Part shown: positions 1-10,500 of the stretch, one piece after another
Numbering within the stretch: the stretch's first letter is position 1
Layout of the letters: every line of letters starts with the position of its first letter
Source: Pseudoalteromonas shioyasakiensis
Lineage (GTDB): Bacteria; Pseudomonadota; Gammaproteobacteria; Enterobacterales; Alteromonadaceae
Assembly (NCBI RefSeq): GCF_024518675.1
Contig: NZ_JANIGL010000007.1
Location: forward strand, 124,001-188,000
Reading direction: 5' to 3'
Length of the DNA: 64,000 nucleotides
Notes under the pieces: generated by a model
What the model saw: the letters and a program-made list of their open reading frames with translations, nothing else
Databases searched by the model: none
What the model was told of the DNA's origin: nothing
Made by a program: the position numbers and the translations under genes

Positions 1-1217
1 ATGCGTGCCTTGCTGGTATTACTTTCAGGATTCATGGCTATCGCAGCGTAATAACAGGGATCATCAAACTCTAACGCCATACGTTGCTGTTGTTGATCAA
101 CGACAACGAAACGTGTTTGCCCCAGCGCTCGCTCAGTCAGTACAACGTACTGGTTAAATATCTCGACCCCTTCTAACAATACATCGTCACGATGTGCAGT
201 ATGCTCTAGCCATTGATTTTTATCGGCGATTGTTGCCGTTGTTGCTGTCATTAAGCGGAAGTTTTTTGCCCGCCAATTAGTCACTATGTAAAAGGTATCA
301 CCGAGTTTATCAACATCAAACTCATGACCTTCTTCGCGAGGCATAAGTTGATTAAACTCTCCACTTGGCCGGTTTGCATCTAATACCCAGGTATCGTTTG
401 TTTCAGTACTCGCTAAATCAATTATAATTAGGCTTTCATCACGGCTTTTACCCAACCCCATGAAAAAGCTACGGTCGTGTTCTTCATAAACAAGAACATC
501 GGCGTCCTGCGAGGTACCTAATTCATGGCGATATACTTGAAAGCCTAATAAGGTTTTTAGATCTTTTTTAACGTAAAAAACAGTTTTATTATCGTTCGCC
601 CAAACAACTTGCCCTTCGGTGTTCTCCAGTACATCATCGAGCAAGCGCTCATCGTCAATAACTCTAAACTTGACGGTATAAATACGACGGCCTTCGGTGT
701 CTTCTGAATAAGCAAGTAACTGTTCATTAGGACTCACGGCCACTTCGCCCAGTTCATAAAATTCAAAACCATCCGCTAAATGATTAACATCCAATAACAG
801 TTGTTTGTCATTGCTGCTAATGTCACTACTGCGGTAGTGGCGGGCATATTCATCATCACCACGCACCTCTGAGTGGTACCAATATTTACCGTCTTTAACT
901 GGGTAGCTATTGTCGTCTTTAACGATGCGGCCTTTGAGCTCTTCGAATAACTCAGCCTGAAACGATTTAATCGGGGCTAATTGATTATCACAATAACTAT
1001 TTTCTGCGGCCAAATGTTCAAGTATTTCAGGTTCTTCTCTATCATCATCACGCATCCAGTAATAATCATCTACACGCGCTTTATTATGAGTTGTTAAGGT
1101 ATGAGGTTGTTTACGCGCAACTGGGGCGTTAGCTAGTACAGATAATGATAAGTTTGATAGAGACACAGAGTAACCAATAAAAATTTTTGTTGCTCTGAGT
1201 TTACCATAACTTTTCAA
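1..1217 (-). CDS. ptrB: Oligopeptidase B, N-terminal part (cut by window edge)
   Basis: S9A serine peptidase that cleaves short peptides after Arg or Lys. The conceptual minus-strand translation reads without a stop from about 1217 to position 1 and contains the family N-terminus (HTLTTHNKARVDDYYWMRDD) followed by propeller repeats such as LLDVNHLADG, VSPNEQLLAYSED and GEFNQLMPREEGHEFDV. Only about 400 residues are present; the catalytic Ser-Asp-His domain lies outside the window. The start is unclear. No ATG stands upstream of the conserved part; a TTG at 1217 would give a possible signal-like leader ending SVLANA, and a GTG at 1166 is the alternative. A periplasmic or lipid-linked form would be unusual for PtrB, which is normally cytoplasmic. 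The family call is firm, the start is not. Confidence 0.85.
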   Translation of the reverse strand, partial: MKSYGKLRATKIFIGYSVSLSNLSLSVLANAPVARKQPHTLTTHNKARVDDYYWMRDDDREEPEILEHLAAENSYCDNQLAPIKSFQAELFEELKGRIVKDDNSYPVKDGKYWYHSEVRGDDEYARHYRSSDISSNDKQLLLDVNHLADGFEFYELGEVAVSPNEQLLAYSEDTEGRRIYTVKFRVIDDERLLDDVLENTEGQVVWANDNKTVFYVKKDLKTLLGFQVYRHELGTSQDADVLVYEEHDRSFFMGLGKSRDESLIIIDLASTETNDTWVLDANRPSGEFNQLMPREEGHEFDVDKLGDTFYIVTNWRAKNFRLMTATTATIADKNQWLEHTAHRDDVLLEGVEIFNQYVVLTERALGQTRFVVVDQQQQRMALEFDDPCYYAAIAMNPESNTSKAR

Positions 1218-1224
1218 ATCATAT

Positions 1225-1250
1225 AAAAAAGCCCACTCAAACGAGTGGGC
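1225..1250 (-). terminator. Rho-independent terminator after the GbpA-like gene
   Basis: GCCCACTC and GAGTGGGC pair around a 4-base loop, and on the minus strand the stem is followed by six T. It sits 40 bases after the stop of the chitin-binding gene and just before the oligopeptidase B gene, so the two are separate transcription units. Confidence 0.85.
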
Positions 1251-1289
1251 AGAAAATGCTAAATAGCATTAGGGGGGGAAACCATTTAA

Positions 1290-1862
1290 CTACTGAAGCA
1301 CTTGTTGCCAAGCTAAATCCCAGCTCTGACCAACACCTGGTTCGTAGAGTGGGTTATATTGTTCTTTCACTTTGCAAAATCGGTCAAAAGGCCAAGGTTT
1401 GCATTTATAAATTAAACCCGTTTTTGGTTGCAACACTTTTACGCCAGCGTTGTAGTCATCACTTTTCTCTGGATAAACATAATCATAAGCAGGTTTTGCC
1501 TGTTCCCAGTTGTCGCACTGAGCTACACAATGAAACGTTAACTCTGCACGCGTGATACCACTACCATCAAGCGCATATATTTGATTAGAGCGGTAGCCAA
1601 TAACGAGACCTTGCTCTGTCATTTTGCCCGCTTCAATTAATGGAATGTACATATTAATATATTCAGCAATACGGCGCGGCCAATTATGCGGCTCACCTTG
1701 TTCGCTATTAGTGATTTTATAATCAAACGATAAATCGACTAGCTCTCCTTGCATGTCATAAAAGGTTACTGTCACCGTATCGCCAATAAATAATTGGGTA
1801 TGGTGATTTAAGCAACCTATTGCCGACCATTTTCCACAGGCCAATGACGAATGCATAAACAA
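1290..1862 (-). CDS. Shortened GbpA-like chitin-binding protein lacking the LPMO domain
   Basis: Resembles domain 2 plus the C-terminal chitin-binding module of GlcNAc-binding protein A. Residues about 22-115 (LFIGDTVTVTFYD, then NWPRRIAEYIN, then IYALDGSGI) match GbpA domain 2. Residues about 140-188 carry the CBM5/12-like module (NAGVKVLQPKTGLIYKCKPW, then FCKV, then YEPGVGQSWDLAW). GbpA is normally about 480 residues, with a signal peptide, an AA10 copper oxygenase domain, and domains 2, 3 and 4. Here the signal peptide, the oxygenase and domain 3 are missing. The first 20 residues are not a convincing secretion signal. Start options are TTG at 1862, five bases after AGGTG, or ATG at 1856. 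A cyclic-di-GMP riboswitch lies directly upstream. It is probably a deletion remnant; a reduced working gene cannot be excluded. Confidence 0.7.
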   Translation of the reverse strand: MFMHSSLACGKWSAIGCLNHHTQLFIGDTVTVTFYDMQGELVDLSFDYKITNSEQGEPHNWPRRIAEYINMYIPLIEAGKMTEQGLVIGYRSNQIYALDGSGITRAELTFHCVAQCDNWEQAKPAYDYVYPEKSDDYNAGVKVLQPKTGLIYKCKPWPFDRFCKVKEQYNPLYEPGVGQSWDLAWQQVLQ

Positions 1863-1967
1863 AGTAACACCTTATGAATACTTAATAGGTACTATCCAAC
1901 ATTTACAGAACAAAATAAATACTTTTTTACTAGTTTAGGCAAGTGATACACAGAGAAGGAGAATGCC

Positions 1968-2050
1968 TGTGTAGCAACCCCGCTATCTTAGTATAAAACC
2001 TTAGACCGGAAGCTTTGCGTCCTAATCTTTCGATTAGTTTGCCAAAACAA
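1968..2050 (-). promoter_or_regulatory. Cyclic-di-GMP-I (GEMM) riboswitch
   Basis: The minus strand shows the GEMM-I core in order: GGCAAAC, a hairpin CTAATC GAAA GATTAG with GAAA tetraloop, GACGCAAAGC, TTCCGGTCTAAGG, a variable arm, and TAGCGGGGTTGC. These are the hallmarks of the cyclic-di-GMP aptamer (the Vc1 and Vc2 class). In Vibrio cholerae one such switch precedes gbpA, the same gene type as here. Downstream (about 1945-1973) TACACAG and CTGTGTA can form a second hairpin that may be part of the expression platform; it has no clear T-tract, so control of translation or antitermination is possible. Confidence 0.88.
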
Positions 2051-2165
2051 CTAAAGTATACGGCTAGGCTAGATAAAGATCAAACAAAAGAATGTAACCG
2101 AAACTAAAAACCAATCCTTAACACTTACTTTATACTGCAACTATTAACACTTTGATTATTGAAAC

Positions 2166-2191
2166 AAAAAAGCCAGCACTTGGTGCTGGCT
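2166..2191 (-). terminator. Terminator of the RND efflux operon
   Basis: Minus strand stem AGCCAGCAC / GTGCTGGCT with a 3-base loop followed by a T-run, 17 bases after the stop of the RND transporter gene. Confidence 0.85.
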
Positions 2192-2207
2192 GTTTAAATA
2201 ATAACGC

Positions 2208-5200
2208 TTAAGCTATTTGTTTGTTGCGATTGAAAATCCGTTTCGTCCTGTTAAATCCAGCTTTAAACACAGCCCCAATATCGCTCATAATAATGTACAA
2301 GCAAGGCACCAAAATCAACGTGATTAACGTAGCAAACATCACCGCAAACCCAAGTGCAACCGCCATAGGTATTACAAACCGCGCCTGTAAGCTGGTTTCA
2401 AACATAATGGGTAATACCCCAGCAAACGTCGTAATTGACGTGAGTAGGATTGGCCTAAAGCGCGCACAACCCGCTTCAATAACCGCATCTTTAATAGCAA
2501 TACCTTGTCGACGAGCTTGGTTAACAAAATCAGTCATCACCAATGAGTCATTAATAACGACCCCGGCGGCTGCGATAATACCAAAGCCAGACATCAAGGT
2601 CAGATCTAAACCAAACCAGAAATGCCCCCATATTGCCCCCGTTAAACTAAACGGAATAACTGACATTACAATTAGCGGTTGTGCGTAACTCTTAAGTGGC
2701 ACAGCCAGCAAGATATAAACCAAAATCATGCCACCGAAGAAGAACATTATTTGCTGATTAGCTTGTGCTTGCTGCTCTTCAATTGCACCACCTAGCTCAG
2801 ATTTAACACTAGGATACTCATCTTTAAGTTGCGGTAAGAGTGTATCTCTTACTTGGTTTATGACTTCGTTAGGTTCAATTACTTCTTCATCAATATTGCC
2901 GTACACATAAACGGTACGGTAACCACCTTCACGGCGAATATAACTGATCCCCGGAGTTTCTGTTAACTCAACCACATCGCCAAGTAATACCTCTTTACCT
3001 TGCGGCGTTGTGATTACAGCGTGTTTGAGTGACGAAAATGCTTCGCGAGTAAGCTTAGGGTAACGAACCATCACTCGCACTTCTTCGCCGCGACGAATTA
3101 CACGCTGCGCTTCACCACCATAAAAGCTAGCACCCACTTGATTAGCAATATTTGCTAAATCTAGACCAAGATCGTAAGCCACAGGCTTTAAGCTCATTTG
3201 CACTTCTTTACTAGCAGGGTCAATCGTTGAGCTAATATCAAACAAGCCTTCTTGTTGCTGTAAAAGCTGAATAAAACGACGCCCAGCATCATTTAACGTG
3301 TCGATATCTGAACCATATAGCAAGTAGCCAAATTCACCATCACCAAAGCCGCCGCCATTTACATCATCGATAATCGTTAACGACTTAACACCCGCAATCA
3401 CCGGCATTTGTTCACGCCAACGGCGCGACAGCTCAAATGCATTGTATGGACGTAAGTCTTCTTCTACGAGTGGTGCAAGTAACTGAGCTTCAGTGCGCCC
3501 CTGATTAAAAACCAAAACATCCCTAATTAACTTTTGCCCATGTTTTCGCTCAGTTTCTTTATCAACGGCTACCACCATGGCTTCAATTTCACGAATTGCC
3601 TCAATAGTTTGCAAATCTGAAACGTTGTCGTTCATTTCTAAATTAATCTGCGGATAATCATGCGGAATTTTTGGCATAAACCCAGTACGCACTTGGTTAG
3701 ACGCAATCAGCGCAAAGGTAATAATTAATAAGGCAACAAATAAAGAGAATACAGCCCAGCGCCATTCAACACAGCGCACAATAAAACCTCGATAAGGACC
3801 ATTTACAAAGCCAAAAAATCGCTTATTAAAACGAGCTCGCCAGCTATCAGGTTTGATCGGAGGAAACTTAGTGTGAGCAATATGTGCAGGCAGGATCAGT
3901 TTTGACTCAATTAAACTAAACACTAAGCACAGCATGACCACCACAGCTATACCATAAAAGAACGCACTTTCAGGTCCTGTCGATAAAGTAAATGGCGCAA
4001 ATACAGCAACGGTAGTTAATACCCCGAAGGTAGCTGGTGTCGCGACTTTTTTCGCACCGTTGACTACATTAACAACCCCACCACCTTTTTTCTCTATTTC
4101 GGTGTAGGCACTTTCACCGATGACAATGGCGTCGTCCACCACTATTCCCAGTACCATAATAAAAGCAAATAATGACAAGATGTTAATCGTGACACCAAAT
4201 AATGGCATCATCATCATGGCCCCTAAGAAGCACACAGGTAAACCAATCATTACCCATAGCGCAAGCTTAAAACGCAAGAAAATTGATAGCATAATTGCCA
4301 CCAAAATAGCCCCTTGGATAAGATTGTTAACCATCATATCCAAGCGCGCATTAAGGTAGTAAGTAAAGTCCATTAACGGCTCTAAACGCACTCCCGGTGG
4401 TAACTCTTTATTCTTTTGCTCTATATATGCTTTAACTGAATCAGCAACCGGAATGATACTTTGCTGTTCCGTTGCTTTAACTGATAAATAAACTGCATTT
4501 TCACCGTTAAACTTAAAGTAACGCTCACCTTCGGTGAATTGGTCTTTTATAACAGCAATATCTTGCAGTAAAACTTTAGCACCATTTTCACCTATTTTAA
4601 CTGGGATATGGCGGAACTCTTCACCAGAGTAAAGTTGATTTTCGACTCGTACTGAGATGATCCCAGCATCGGTTTTTAATTGACCTGCGGAAAAATTTGC
4701 TGAGTATTTACGTACAGCAGCGGCAACATCACTAAGGGTTAAGTTATAACGACGTAGAGTGTCAGGCTCAATTTCAATGGCAATTTCATCAAGTGGTACA
4801 TCATTTTGCACCAAAGACACATTCGATAGCTGTAATAACTCATCTTCAATACGATTTGCGATGGGTTTAAGCTCAAACAATGGCAAGTCTGCAACCAGAG
4901 TCATACCTATCACATCTTGACGAAACTCTACTTGACTTATGGTGACCGGTTCCATTCCTGCCGGAAACGTGGCAATACCATCAACTCTGAGTTTTACTTT
5001 ATCAAGTACCTCTGTAAGCTCTGCATCGGTATCTATTTCAAGCTGTGCACTGCCGGCATTGCGAAATGAACGATATGTGGCCTTTTTGATTTCAGTAATA
5101 TCTTTTAAAGACTCTTCAATCTTAATTAAGATACTTTCTTCCATCTCTTGAGGGGATGCCCCCGGGTAATTGGCATTTATTGTTATATAGTTAACTTCAA

Positions 5201-5384
5201 TGTTAGGAAACATCTGACGTTGAATAGTCGCAAAGCTGATAATGCCCATCGCGATAATAAAAAACATCATCAAGTTTGCTGCAACTGAGTTATTAGCAAA
5301 GTACGCTATTAATCCCGATTGTTTTTCTTGTTTGTTAGCACTTGCACTAGGTTGCTCTGAGCTGGGTAGTTCAGTGTTATTCAT
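2208..5384 (-). CDS. RND efflux transporter, inner-membrane subunit (HAE/AcrB-like)
   Basis: Proton-driven exporter subunit of a tripartite RND pump. At 1058 residues it has the usual length. The first membrane helix is at about residues 25-50 (NNSVAANLMMFFIIAMGIIS), followed by the porter signature YPGASPQEMEESILIKIEE. TM4 carries the paired aspartates of the proton relay (GIVVDDAIVIGES, about 416-417), and the C-terminal half repeats the fold (FGIIAAAGVVINDSLVMTDF). It follows the membrane-fusion gene with a 14-base gap, so the two are one operon ended by a terminator. The outer-membrane channel is not nearby. Of the HAE subclasses it resembles the divergent AcrB/MexF-like 'efflux RND permease' group; the substrate cannot be read from sequence. 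Confidence 0.93.
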   Translation of the reverse strand: MNNTELPSSEQPSASANKQEKQSGLIAYFANNSVAANLMMFFIIAMGIISFATIQRQMFPNIEVNYITINANYPGASPQEMEESILIKIEESLKDITEIKKATYRSFRNAGSAQLEIDTDAELTEVLDKVKLRVDGIATFPAGMEPVTISQVEFRQDVIGMTLVADLPLFELKPIANRIEDELLQLSNVSLVQNDVPLDEIAIEIEPDTLRRYNLTLSDVAAAVRKYSANFSAGQLKTDAGIISVRVENQLYSGEEFRHIPVKIGENGAKVLLQDIAVIKDQFTEGERYFKFNGENAVYLSVKATEQQSIIPVADSVKAYIEQKNKELPPGVRLEPLMDFTYYLNARLDMMVNNLIQGAILVAIMLSIFLRFKLALWVMIGLPVCFLGAMMMMPLFGVTINILSLFAFIMVLGIVVDDAIVIGESAYTEIEKKGGGVVNVVNGAKKVATPATFGVLTTVAVFAPFTLSTGPESAFFYGIAVVVMLCLVFSLIESKLILPAHIAHTKFPPIKPDSWRARFNKRFFGFVNGPYRGFIVRCVEWRWAVFSLFVALLIITFALIASNQVRTGFMPKIPHDYPQINLEMNDNVSDLQTIEAIREIEAMVVAVDKETERKHGQKLIRDVLVFNQGRTEAQLLAPLVEEDLRPYNAFELSRRWREQMPVIAGVKSLTIIDDVNGGGFGDGEFGYLLYGSDIDTLNDAGRRFIQLLQQQEGLFDISSTIDPASKEVQMSLKPVAYDLGLDLANIANQVGASFYGGEAQRVIRRGEEVRVMVRYPKLTREAFSSLKHAVITTPQGKEVLLGDVVELTETPGISYIRREGGYRTVYVYGNIDEEVIEPNEVINQVRDTLLPQLKDEYPSVKSELGGAIEEQQAQANQQIMFFFGGMILVYILLAVPLKSYAQPLIVMSVIPFSLTGAIWGHFWFGLDLTLMSGFGIIAAAGVVINDSLVMTDFVNQARRQGIAIKDAVIEAGCARFRPILLTSITTFAGVLPIMFETSLQARFVIPMAVALGFAVMFATLITLILVPCLYIIMSDIGAVFKAGFNRTKRIFNRNKQIA

Positions 5385-5398
5385 TACGCAGTCACCTT

Positions 5399-6577
5399 TT
5401 ATAGTTTTTCAGTGACTGCACTATCAAGTGCATCATTTTGTTGAGTATCTGGAACACCGGCTATTTTAACAGCCATTCCCTTTTGAGGGTATTCAGGCAG
5501 TGTCATAACGAGCTTATCGTCCGCTTCTAAGCCATCGCTGATATAAAAGTACTCACCCTCTTCACGAATAACTTTTACTTTACGTGGCTCTAGTTGCTGC
5601 TCTTCATTAACAATCCAAACGGTTTGATTATTAACTAGCTCTTGCGGTAGGCGATAAATATTCTCCAGCATGGCACCGGCAAAATTAACTTGTACATAAG
5701 TACCGTATTTAATTGCATGTTGTTTATTAACTAAACCATATGGATCATCAATACGAACCACTAAGCTACTCATTCGTGTCGCGTTATCAACCACGCCTAA
5801 ATCACGATCAATCTTAGCTTCGCGACTAAAGCCATGCAGGCCGGTTTTCATAACTGTGGCTTTAACACCTTTTACTCGCTCAGGTAAAAATACACTATCA
5901 AAACCAGCGATAGGGATAATAATTTCAGCTGTCTCAATATTATTTAACTCGGCAACCTGGCTACCCATATTAATATATTGGCCAACACCAATGTCACGAC
6001 TCACGACAAGTGCATCATAAGGAGCGGTGACTTCACAGTTATCTAAATCCCGTTGCGCACGTTTTAATCGTGCTTGCGCTGATTTAACCGATGCCTCAGC
6101 ACTCAATACTTGTGGTTTGCGTAAAAACAAAGCGGTACGTTCTTTACCTGGAAAACGTTTAGCTTCATCTTCAGCTACTTGTGCTTGGGCCTGCTCTTCA
6201 ATTAACTGCGCTTGAGCTTGCGCAAGCTCGGCTTGGGCCTGTAATAAGGCAGCTTCATAATTATCTTTTTCAATAGTAAAGAGCGTTTCACCACGAGCAA
6301 CAATACCACCGGCAACAAAATTCGGGTGCCAACTCACTACTTCACCAGATACCTGCGCCGATAAACGAGTACTCTCAAGCGGTTTAACTTCACCATAACT
6401 ATTAATGATGACTTGGTGGTTATTTGCCGCTACAGGTTCAACCTTAACAACCGGCCTAGAATCAACCGTGTCCTTTTGTGCAGGCTCTTGTGCAATCGCA
6501 TTTATTCCTGCAAAACCTGCTACTCCTAGGCTTAACACAACAAATGGCAGTGCCCATTTCAATATCGTTGTTCGCAT
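5399..6577 (-). CDS. RND efflux periplasmic adaptor (membrane fusion protein)
   Basis: Periplasmic adaptor linking the RND pump to an outer-membrane channel. It has an N-terminal hydrophobic segment at residues 8-28 (ALPFVVLSLGVAGFAGINAIA), the first lipoyl half near 70-105 (GEVVSWHPNFVAGGIVARGE), an Ala/Gln-rich coiled-coil hairpin at about 112-170, the second lipoyl half (CEVTAPYDALVVSRDIGVGQ), then beta-barrel and membrane-proximal domains. The length of 392 residues is normal. It is first in the operon, followed 14 bases later by the transporter. The N-terminus lacks a clear lipobox, so anchoring by an uncleaved or cleaved signal is undecided. Confidence 0.9.
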   Translation of the reverse strand: MRTTILKWALPFVVLSLGVAGFAGINAIAQEPAQKDTVDSRPVVKVEPVAANNHQVIINSYGEVKPLESTRLSAQVSGEVVSWHPNFVAGGIVARGETLFTIEKDNYEAALLQAQAELAQAQAQLIEEQAQAQVAEDEAKRFPGKERTALFLRKPQVLSAEASVKSAQARLKRAQRDLDNCEVTAPYDALVVSRDIGVGQYINMGSQVAELNNIETAEIIIPIAGFDSVFLPERVKGVKATVMKTGLHGFSREAKIDRDLGVVDNATRMSSLVVRIDDPYGLVNKQHAIKYGTYVQVNFAGAMLENIYRLPQELVNNQTVWIVNEEQQLEPRKVKVIREEGEYFYISDGLEADDKLVMTLPEYPQKGMAVKIAGVPDTQQNDALDSAVTEKL

Positions 6578-6728
6578 AAACTATTACCCCTTAATTTTCT
6601 ACTAAGGCCATAATAACAGAGCTGAATGAAACATTAACGTGACATTTGTAAGCAACTGTTACAGAAAAATAGAGGCTATTTACTTTGATCGATAACTTAT
6701 TCTAAATTCATCAGCTAGGTGGCTGTAA

Positions 6729-7517
6729 TTACAAATAAATAGTGCCCTGCATATATCGTACAGCATGGCCTGTTAAGGTTACTGTGTGCTGTGCCACCTC
6801 ACAGTACAGCTGGCCGCCGCGACTAGAGGCTTGATACGCATTTAGAGAGGTTTTACCTAATACTTGAGACCAATAGGGTGCAAGGCCGGTATGAATTGAA
6901 CCCGTTACATAATCTTCATCTCCGCCACTGGCTGGCCAAAAATAACGGGAGATAAAATCGTACTCTATGCTGGGCGCTGTGGCTACGACATCAAGTGGAA
7001 ATAGAGATTTAAGCAGTTGCGAATCTGTTTTGAGATTCAAAATATCTTGCTCATTTTCATATATAGCAAAATAAGCCTGTCTATTTTTCAATACCTTAAC
7101 CGGTTGTATAGACAAGCCAGAAAGCAGTTCAGAAGGTGCATCTGTTACAGGTGATGGTGCTTGCTTAGGGAAGGTCATGGCAAAACTACCATCACTGTTT
7201 TTAGTTACAACTAATTCACCGACCGCAGCCGCTGTAAAGCGAATCTGAGATAAATTGTACTGTTCACACAACACGAACGCAGCAGCAAGAGTTGCGTGTC
7301 CGCAAAAATCTATTTCCATTAATGGCGAAAACCAACGAATAGCAAAACGACCATCCGCTTGGCGACAGGTAAATGCAGTTTCAGAGACATTATTTTCAGC
7401 GCCAATTTTTAGCATTAATTCATCTGTAAGCCAAATATCTAAATCAATCACCGCCGCATAATTGCCTTTAAATAACTCGTTAGTAAAGGCGTCTATTTGA
7501 TGAATAGTCAATTCCAT
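6729..7517 (-). CDS. PhzF-family isomerase-like protein
   Basis: Member of the PhzF/diaminopimelate-epimerase-like fold. The catalytic glutamate of the family is seen in NNVSETAF (about Glu46), followed by the conserved RWFSP and DFCGHATLA (about 71-77). The second domain has FISRYFWPASGGDEDYVTGSIHTGLAPYW, split here by family gaps, and ends with SRGGQLYCEV. The 262-residue length is usual. No phenazine genes are present, so a role in phenazine synthesis is not implied; the substrates of most members are unknown. It starts 29 bases after the propeller/GGDEF gene, with CAGGA as ribosome site, and may be co-transcribed with it. Confidence 0.88.
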   Translation of the reverse strand: MELTIHQIDAFTNELFKGNYAAVIDLDIWLTDELMLKIGAENNVSETAFTCRQADGRFAIRWFSPLMEIDFCGHATLAAAFVLCEQYNLSQIRFTAAAVGELVVTKNSDGSFAMTFPKQAPSPVTDAPSELLSGLSIQPVKVLKNRQAYFAIYENEQDILNLKTDSQLLKSLFPLDVVATAPSIEYDFISRYFWPASGGDEDYVTGSIHTGLAPYWSQVLGKTSLNAYQASSRGGQLYCEVAQHTVTLTGHAVRYMQGTIYL

Positions 7518-7546
7518 TTATGATTCCTGTTTGAGATAAGTGCAGA

Positions 7547-10500
7547 TCAGCACCATTGAATGGTCGCTTTTTCTGCTATTGAACTTGCGACCTTTAACTG
7601 CTCCTGCTCTATAAGCATTTGAGTTTGCTCTACGAGCATTGAAAATGCCTTTTCCTCACAGAGCCCTATATTTTCCAGTCCTACCCATGTGTTTCGATTG
7701 GACCGTTTTGCTGCATATAAACAGTAATCAGCAATATCAATAACACGCTCCCAACTCAGACAGTTTGGATCATCCGTTAAAAATGGAAAACATGCATAGC
7801 CAATAGAACAAGTTTTAGTAATTGCACGCCCCTGCATTAGGTTAAAACTATGCTCTTGTACAGCGCTTCTTAATCTTTCCGCTAACTCTGGGGCTTTCTC
7901 GCGATCAGTAAAGCGAGCTACAACTAAAAACTCTTCTCCACCCCAACGTACAAGATAGTCAGTTTCTCTAAATACACTTTGTAAAATCACTTTGACTTGG
8001 CTGAGCACCGCATCACCTGCGCTATGCCCATAAATATCATTTATTTTTTTAAAATGATCTAAATCTATTAAAAAGAAAATATGATCGGCATCTTTTAAAT
8101 GCTGTGCGGCAGAATTTAGCTGAGCATCTTTGTATTTACGTAAAGTCAGATCAATATCATTTTGCAAGTTACTCAATAAAAAGCGTCTATTGCGTAAACC
8201 AGTTAACTGATCGGTAGTACTTAACTCTTCTAACTGTCTATTTGCTTGCTCTAAATGCCGATTAGCCGATTGCAGTTCAGTGGTTCTTTGCGCCACTTTA
8301 CTTTCTAACTGGGCATTCAAACGTTTTTCAAACGCGACTTGCTTTCGTTGTGAGCGAATAAAAATGAGCACTAAAGCGATGCATACTAAACCGTATAAAA
8401 TATAGGCCCACCAAGTTCTCCATGGTGCAGGTAATATCGTGAGCTGTAAGCTTGCTGTACTGTCATTGCCACCTGCGTTACTTGCTCTGACTCGAAAAGT
8501 ATAGTCACCCGCAGGGAGGTTAGTATAAGTTGCCCTACGGTTTTTATAGTTGGTTGCAACCCAATCGTTATCCCACCCAACTAACTGATAGGCAAACTGA
8601 TTCTTTTTCGGATTAGTAAAGTTTAGCGCGGTGAATTCAAAAGCAATAACATTATCTCGATGACTTAACGTGAGGGATTCCGTGAACTGAATCGCTTGCT
8701 TTAAACTGAACCCTTTGTGGTTTTTTGCTGCTTTTTTGCTATTTGCAACAACAGGCACTGAGTTATTTAGTAACAGCATATCAGTGAGCACGGTTTTAAT
8801 CGGTTGTAACTCAGTATTATTTATTTGCTCAGGGAAGAAACGGTTAAAACCATTAATACCACCAAAAAATAAAGCGCCGCTTTTGCCTTTAAAAGACGCC
8901 CCTATATTAAATTCATTACTTTGTAAGCCATCGCCCAAATCATAATTTATAAAGCTTTTACTTTTAGGATCTAATCGAGAAAGCCCCAGATTGGTACTTA
9001 CCCATATATGCCCAAAGTCGTCTTCTTCTATACCGTAAATCACATTATTTGGTAGGCCATGTTTAGTGGTGTAATAAGTAAACTGTGCCGTTTTTGTATT
9101 ATAGTGATTGAGCCCACCACCACCGGTGCCAATCCAAATGTTTTGCTGGCTATCCTCATGTATCGTGTAAATAGTGTTGTTACTTATGCTATTTGGGTCA
9201 TTTTTATCATGACGGTAATGGGTAAATTTATCATTTTTTGTATCGTAGTAATTAAGCCCATTTAAAGTCCCCACCCACAGGTTACCTTGCGTTGTCACTA
9301 TCAAAGTAAAAGCCGCATTGTCACTCAAGCTATTCGGATTATCCGCTTGCTTACGGTAATGAGTAAACTGCTGATTGTTAATATCAAAATAACTTACGCC
9401 ATTGGGGGTACCAATCCAAAGGTTATTTTTTTCATCCTGACCCAGAGCAAAAATAGTATTGTTGATCAGACTGTTTGGATTATCAGGCTGATGCTGGTAA
9501 TGAATAAACTGACCCGTTTTTTTATCCAAATAATTTAAGCCACTACTTCCGGTACCAATCCATAAGTTACCTTTGCTATCTTCTTCAAGCACGTAAACTG
9601 AGTTATGGCTAAGACTATTGGGGTCACCTTGTTGATACATATAATGAGTTAACTGCTCACTTTTGGTGTTAAAGTGATTAAGACCGCCACCGCGTGTACC
9701 AACCCAAAAATCACCTTGGCTATCCTCTAAAATACTAAAAACGTTATCATGGCTTAAACTCGATACGTCATCAGCTTTATGACGGTAGTAACCAAACTTT
9801 TCAGTATTGCTGTTAATGTAATTTAGGCCACCCCCTACAGAGCCAATCCAAATGCTGCCTTGCGCATCTTCTTCAATGCTAAATACGGTGTCATGGCTTA
9901 AACTATTCGGATCGTTTGATTGATGCCGATAATGAGTGAACTTATTGTTGTTATAATCAAAGTGATTTAAACCACCATCCCCAGTCCCTAGCCACAGGTT
10001 GCCCTTACTGTCTTCAAGAATGCTGTAAACTGTGTTTTGACTTAGACTGTTAATATCGTCTGGTTGGTGCAAATAATGCGTAAACTTTTTACTTTGCGTA
10101 TCTAAATAATTTAAACCACCTGCTCGCGTGCCGACCCATAAGTTATGACTACTATCTACTGCCAGGCTATAAACTTCATTGCTACTCAGTGCTGAAGGGT
10201 CATCGACTTGGTGTTGAAAACGCGTGAACTGCGCTGTTATTGTATTAAGGTAATTTAAGCCATTATCTGTTCCTACCCAGAGATTGCCCTTAGCATCTTC
10301 TACAAGGCTATAAACATTATCACTGCTAATGCTTTTGGCATGGCTCTCACTATATTGATAGCGACTAAATTGTTGTGTCTGAGTATTATAATGGTTAAGC
10401 CCACCACCTAAGGTACCTATCCATAGATTTTCTTTACTATCTTTCATTAGGGTATAAATTGTGTCGTCACTTAACCCCTGACTGCTTACTGTATACCGTG

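Noticed and set aside
1256-1555. Open frame of 99 codons on the plus strand
   Set aside because: Lies opposite the chitin-binding gene, starts within the terminator region and has no domain; a shadow frame.
6729-7517. Phenazine biosynthesis gene phzF
   Set aside because: Only the fold is shared; no other phz genes are nearby.
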